Of a stretch of 64,000 nt of DNA, positions 61,941 through 64,000 are shown in pieces. Origin of the DNA: Candidatus Binatia bacterium (GTDB lineage: Bacteria > Desulfobacterota > Binatia > UBA1149 > CAITLU01); assembly GCA_036493895.1 (NCBI GenBank), contig DASXOZ010000079.1, positions 51,336-115,335 on the forward strand. The letters run 5' to 3'. How positions within the stretch are numbered: position 1 is the first letter of the stretch; each line of letters begins with the position of its first letter. The translations under genes were made by a program, and so were the position numbers. The notes under the pieces are model-generated. The model worked only from the letters and a program-made list of their open reading frames with translations, did no database searches and was not told the origin of the DNA.

Positions 61941-62279
61941 ATGAAAAAGGTCGAAGCAATCATCAAGCCCTTCAAGCTCGACGAAGTGAAGGAAGCCCTT
62001 AGCGGCGTCGGAGTGCAGGGCATCACCGTCAGCGAGGTCAAGGGATTCGGCCGCCAGCGCGGCCACACCGAACTGTACCGCGGCGCCGAGTACGTCGTGG
62101 ACTTCCTGCCCAAAGTGAAGCTCGAGGTCATCGTCAAGGAAGACCAGGTCGAGCCCGTCGTCGAAGCGATCACCGCCGCCGCCCGCACCGGCCGCATCGG
62201 TGATGGAAAGATCTTCGTTACGACGGTAGATGAGGTTGTTCGAATCCGAACCGGTGAGACCGGAGAGTCGGCGCTCTGA
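61941..62279 (+). CDS. glnB: Nitrogen regulatory protein P-II
   Basis: 112 aa. Trimeric sensor of 2-oxoglutarate, ATP and glutamine status that controls GlnE, NtrB or transporters. Seen: MKKVEAIIKPFKLDEVKEAL, T-loop GRQRGHTELYRGAEYVVDFL with Tyr51, the uridylylation site, and the B/C-loop region AARTGRIGDGKIFV. ATG 61941 has AGGAG upstream. 89 bp before glnA, under one sigma-54 promoter. Confidence 0.97.
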   Translation: MKKVEAIIKPFKLDEVKEALSGVGVQGITVSEVKGFGRQRGHTELYRGAEYVVDFLPKVKLEVIVKEDQVEPVVEAITAAARTGRIGDGKIFVTTVDEVVRIRTGETGESAL

Positions 62280-62368
62280 GCGAAAGAGCACCGGTTCGTT
62301 TGTTCCAACTCGCATTCGCCCGCGTCCAGGACCCAGCCCCCAGGACCAAGTAGGAGGACCAGACTGCA

Positions 62369-63781
62369 ATGACAGCGAAAGAAGCGATGAAGTTCGCCAA
62401 AGAGAACAAGGTCGAGATGGTGGACTTCAAATTCTGTGACATGCTCGGCGCGTGGCAGCACTTCACCACGCCCGTGAGCGAGTACGAGGAGGCCATCTTC
62501 GAGGAAGGCCTCGGATTCGACGGATCGTCGATCCGTGGATGGAAGGCCATCAACGCCTCGGACATGCTCGTCGTGCCCGATCCCGTCACGGCCCGCATGG
62601 ATCCTTTCATGGAACGGCCGACGCTGTCGCTGATCTGTGACGTCGAGGATCCGCTGACGCGCGAGCGCTACGACCGTGACCCGCGCAACATCGCCCGCCG
62701 CGGCGCCGAGTTCCTCAAGTCCACCGGACTTGCCGACACGGCGTACTTCGGACCGGAGCCCGAGTTCTTCATCTTCGACTCCGCCCGCTTCGTGACGCGC
62801 CAGAACATGGGCTACTACGAGGTGGATTCGAACGAGGCGATCTGGAACACCGACGAGGACGGCGGCCAGAACCTCGGCTACAAGATCCGCAACAAGGAAG
62901 GCTACATCCCGGTCGCACCGAACGACCAGCAGCAGGACATCCGCACCGAGATGGTGCAGGTGATGGAGAGCGTCGGCATCCGCGTCGAGCGCCAGCACCA
63001 CGAGGTAGCCACTGCAGGCCAGGCCGAGATCGACATGCGCTTCGCGTCGCTCGTCGACATGGGCGACAACCTCATGTGGTTCAAGTACATCGTCAAGAAC
63101 GTCGCGCGCCGCCACGGCAAGACCGCGACGTTCATGCCGAAGCCGCTGTTCGGCGACAACGGATCGGGCATGCACTGCCACCAGTCGCTGTGGAAGGACG
63201 GCAAGCCGCTGTTCGCCGGTGACAAGTACGGCGGCATGTCGCAGATGGCGCTGCACTACATCGCCGGCATTCTCCAGCACGCGCCCGCGATCTGCGCGAT
63301 CACCAACCCGACGATGAACTCGTACCACCGCCTGGTGCCGGGCTTCGAGGCTCCGGTCAACCTGGCGTACTCGAGCCGCAACCGCTCGGCGTCGGTGCGC
63401 ATCCCGACCTACTCGCCGTCCCCGAAGGCCAAGCGCATCGAGGTCCGTTTCCCGGACCCCGCCACCAACGGCTACCTCGCGTTCACGGTAATGATGATGG
63501 CCGGCCTCGACGGCATCGAGCGCAAGCTCGATCCGGGCGCCTCCCTCGACAAGGACATCTACTCGCTGTCCAAGGCCGAGCTGAAGGACGTCCCGAGCGT
63601 GCCGGGCTCCCTGTCCGACGCGCTGGACGCCCTCGAGAAGGACCACGCCTTCATGCTCAAGGGCGACGTCTTCAGCGAGGACTTCATCGAGACGTGGATC
63701 GAGCACAAGCGCAGCAAGGAAGTGGACGCCATCCGCCTGCGTCCGCATCCCCACGAGTTCGAGATGTACTACGACTGCTGA
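62369..63781 (+). CDS. glnA: Glutamine synthetase type I
   Basis: 470 aa, dodecameric GSI-beta size. Makes glutamine from glutamate and ammonia. Seen: FDGSSIRGWKAINASDM, GPEPEFFIFD, HHEVATAGQAEIDMRF, KPLFGDNGSGMHCHQS, NRSASVRIP and FPDPATNGY. The adenylylation tyrosine lies in KDIYSLSKAE (Tyr398), so GlnE control is likely. GGAGG lies upstream of the ATG 62369. Confidence 0.98.
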   Translation: MTAKEAMKFAKENKVEMVDFKFCDMLGAWQHFTTPVSEYEEAIFEEGLGFDGSSIRGWKAINASDMLVVPDPVTARMDPFMERPTLSLICDVEDPLTRERYDRDPRNIARRGAEFLKSTGLADTAYFGPEPEFFIFDSARFVTRQNMGYYEVDSNEAIWNTDEDGGQNLGYKIRNKEGYIPVAPNDQQQDIRTEMVQVMESVGIRVERQHHEVATAGQAEIDMRFASLVDMGDNLMWFKYIVKNVARRHGKTATFMPKPLFGDNGSGMHCHQSLWKDGKPLFAGDKYGGMSQMALHYIAGILQHAPAICAITNPTMNSYHRLVPGFEAPVNLAYSSRNRSASVRIPTYSPSPKAKRIEVRFPDPATNGYLAFTVMMMAGLDGIERKLDPGASLDKDIYSLSKAELKDVPSVPGSLSDALDALEKDHAFMLKGDVFSEDFIETWIEHKRSKEVDAIRLRPHPHEFEMYYDC

Positions 63782-63806
63782 GTCGCACGCATCCAACCCT
63801 GCAACC

Positions 63807-63844
63807 AAAACGGCCCGCCCCCGGCAACGGAGGCGGGCCGTTTT
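63807..63844. terminator. Bidirectional rho-independent terminator after glnA
   Basis: Stem AAAACGGCCCGCC (63807-63819) pairs with GGCGGGCCGTTTT (63832-63844), with the T-run inside the stem end. It ends the glnBA transcript. Confidence 0.93.
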
Positions 63845-63888
63845 CACAAGCGCCGCCGCAATTCAGCGCCGCCGCATCCCGGCCCAAA

Positions 63889-63961
63889 CTCTCGAAGCGC
63901 GCATCCGCGAGCCGGGCGCCGAGAAGGGGCCAGATGCAAGGCGGACTCGCGTGAGCGAGCG
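63889..63961 (+). repeat. 73-bp dispersed repeat, copy 2
   Basis: Same length as 32701-32773 with 8 mismatches by eye. It is followed at once by a GCGAGCG-AAA-GCGCTCGC hairpin (about 63955-63971), where copy 1 has a different hairpin, so the repeat is a module with a variable stem-loop attached. It runs towards the window edge. Confidence 0.85.
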
Positions 63962-64000
63962 AAAGCGCTCGCCGCTCAATGTTTCGCGGCTCGCTCCCGT

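Noticed and set aside
61648..61944. Possible 98-aa gene before glnB
   Set aside because: It covers the sigma-54 promoter and a hairpin, lacks recognisable features and ends over the glnB start.

Overview
The window is 64 kb of strongly GC-rich bacterial chromosome. Two things point to a deltaproteobacterial-type lineage: the secreted-protein style (Cys-rich NxDC repeats, a DUF4215-like CGDG...CDDGN...GDGC tail, an NGIDDDGNGLVDC motif) and the outer-membrane DUF1302-type barrel. A Binatota/Desulfobacterota-like or Myxococcota-like organism is plausible, but the sequence alone does not settle it. There is no rRNA, CRISPR array, phage or intact insertion sequence.

Region 1 (1-23.3 kb) is an envelope and secretion region. 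It opens inside a cobalamin riboswitch, followed by a secreted protein with a dockerin-like pair and a propeller-like body. Next come a GT-C glycosyltransferase, selC (tRNA-Sec, minus strand) overlapping that gene's 3' end, and a DUF1302-like outer-membrane barrel. Then follow three large Cys-rich secreted paralogues (6517-8769, 9037-12516, 16008-17987) and cohesin-like lipoproteins (14422-15894, 18140-18670, 18667-19935). The last two lipoproteins are translationally coupled to a TMTC-like multi-membrane TPR glycosyltransferase and followed by a VKOR-DsbA fusion. I read this as an undescribed extracellular system: cohesin-like scaffolds, dockerin-like partners, a candidate glycosylating enzyme and a disulfide-forming enzyme. 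The parts are seen; the system is inferred.

Region 2 (23.3-32.9 kb) holds a single-domain LuxR-type regulator behind a structured leader, an S41 PDZ protease, a parvulin lipoprotein and a compact selA-selB-selD operon. With selC, the bacterial selenocysteine machinery is complete in this window.

Region 3 (32.9-52.8 kb) is housekeeping. It has cca and pepA facing each other across a hairpin tandem array, a conserved unknown protein, iscS with an A-type Fe-S carrier, and a long minus-strand run: PilM-position protein, secretin, aroK, aroB, aroQ, mfd, surA-like, pdxA, phosphohexomutase, uvrA. Most junctions in this run are 4-bp overlaps. A secretin upstream of aroK-aroB recalls the pilMNOPQ-aroKB order, but pilN, pilO and pilP are missing.

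Region 4 (52.9-64 kb) has priA-def-fmt-rsmB, a short transporter-like remnant, an SGNH hydrolase, rpe, tRNA-Pro(CGG), a DjlA-like co-chaperone, and glnB-glnA behind a near-consensus sigma-54 promoter. A 73-bp dispersed repeat occurs before cca and again after glnA. Arrays built on GGTGCCTGACCCC occur after the first gene and after the second large Cys-rich gene.
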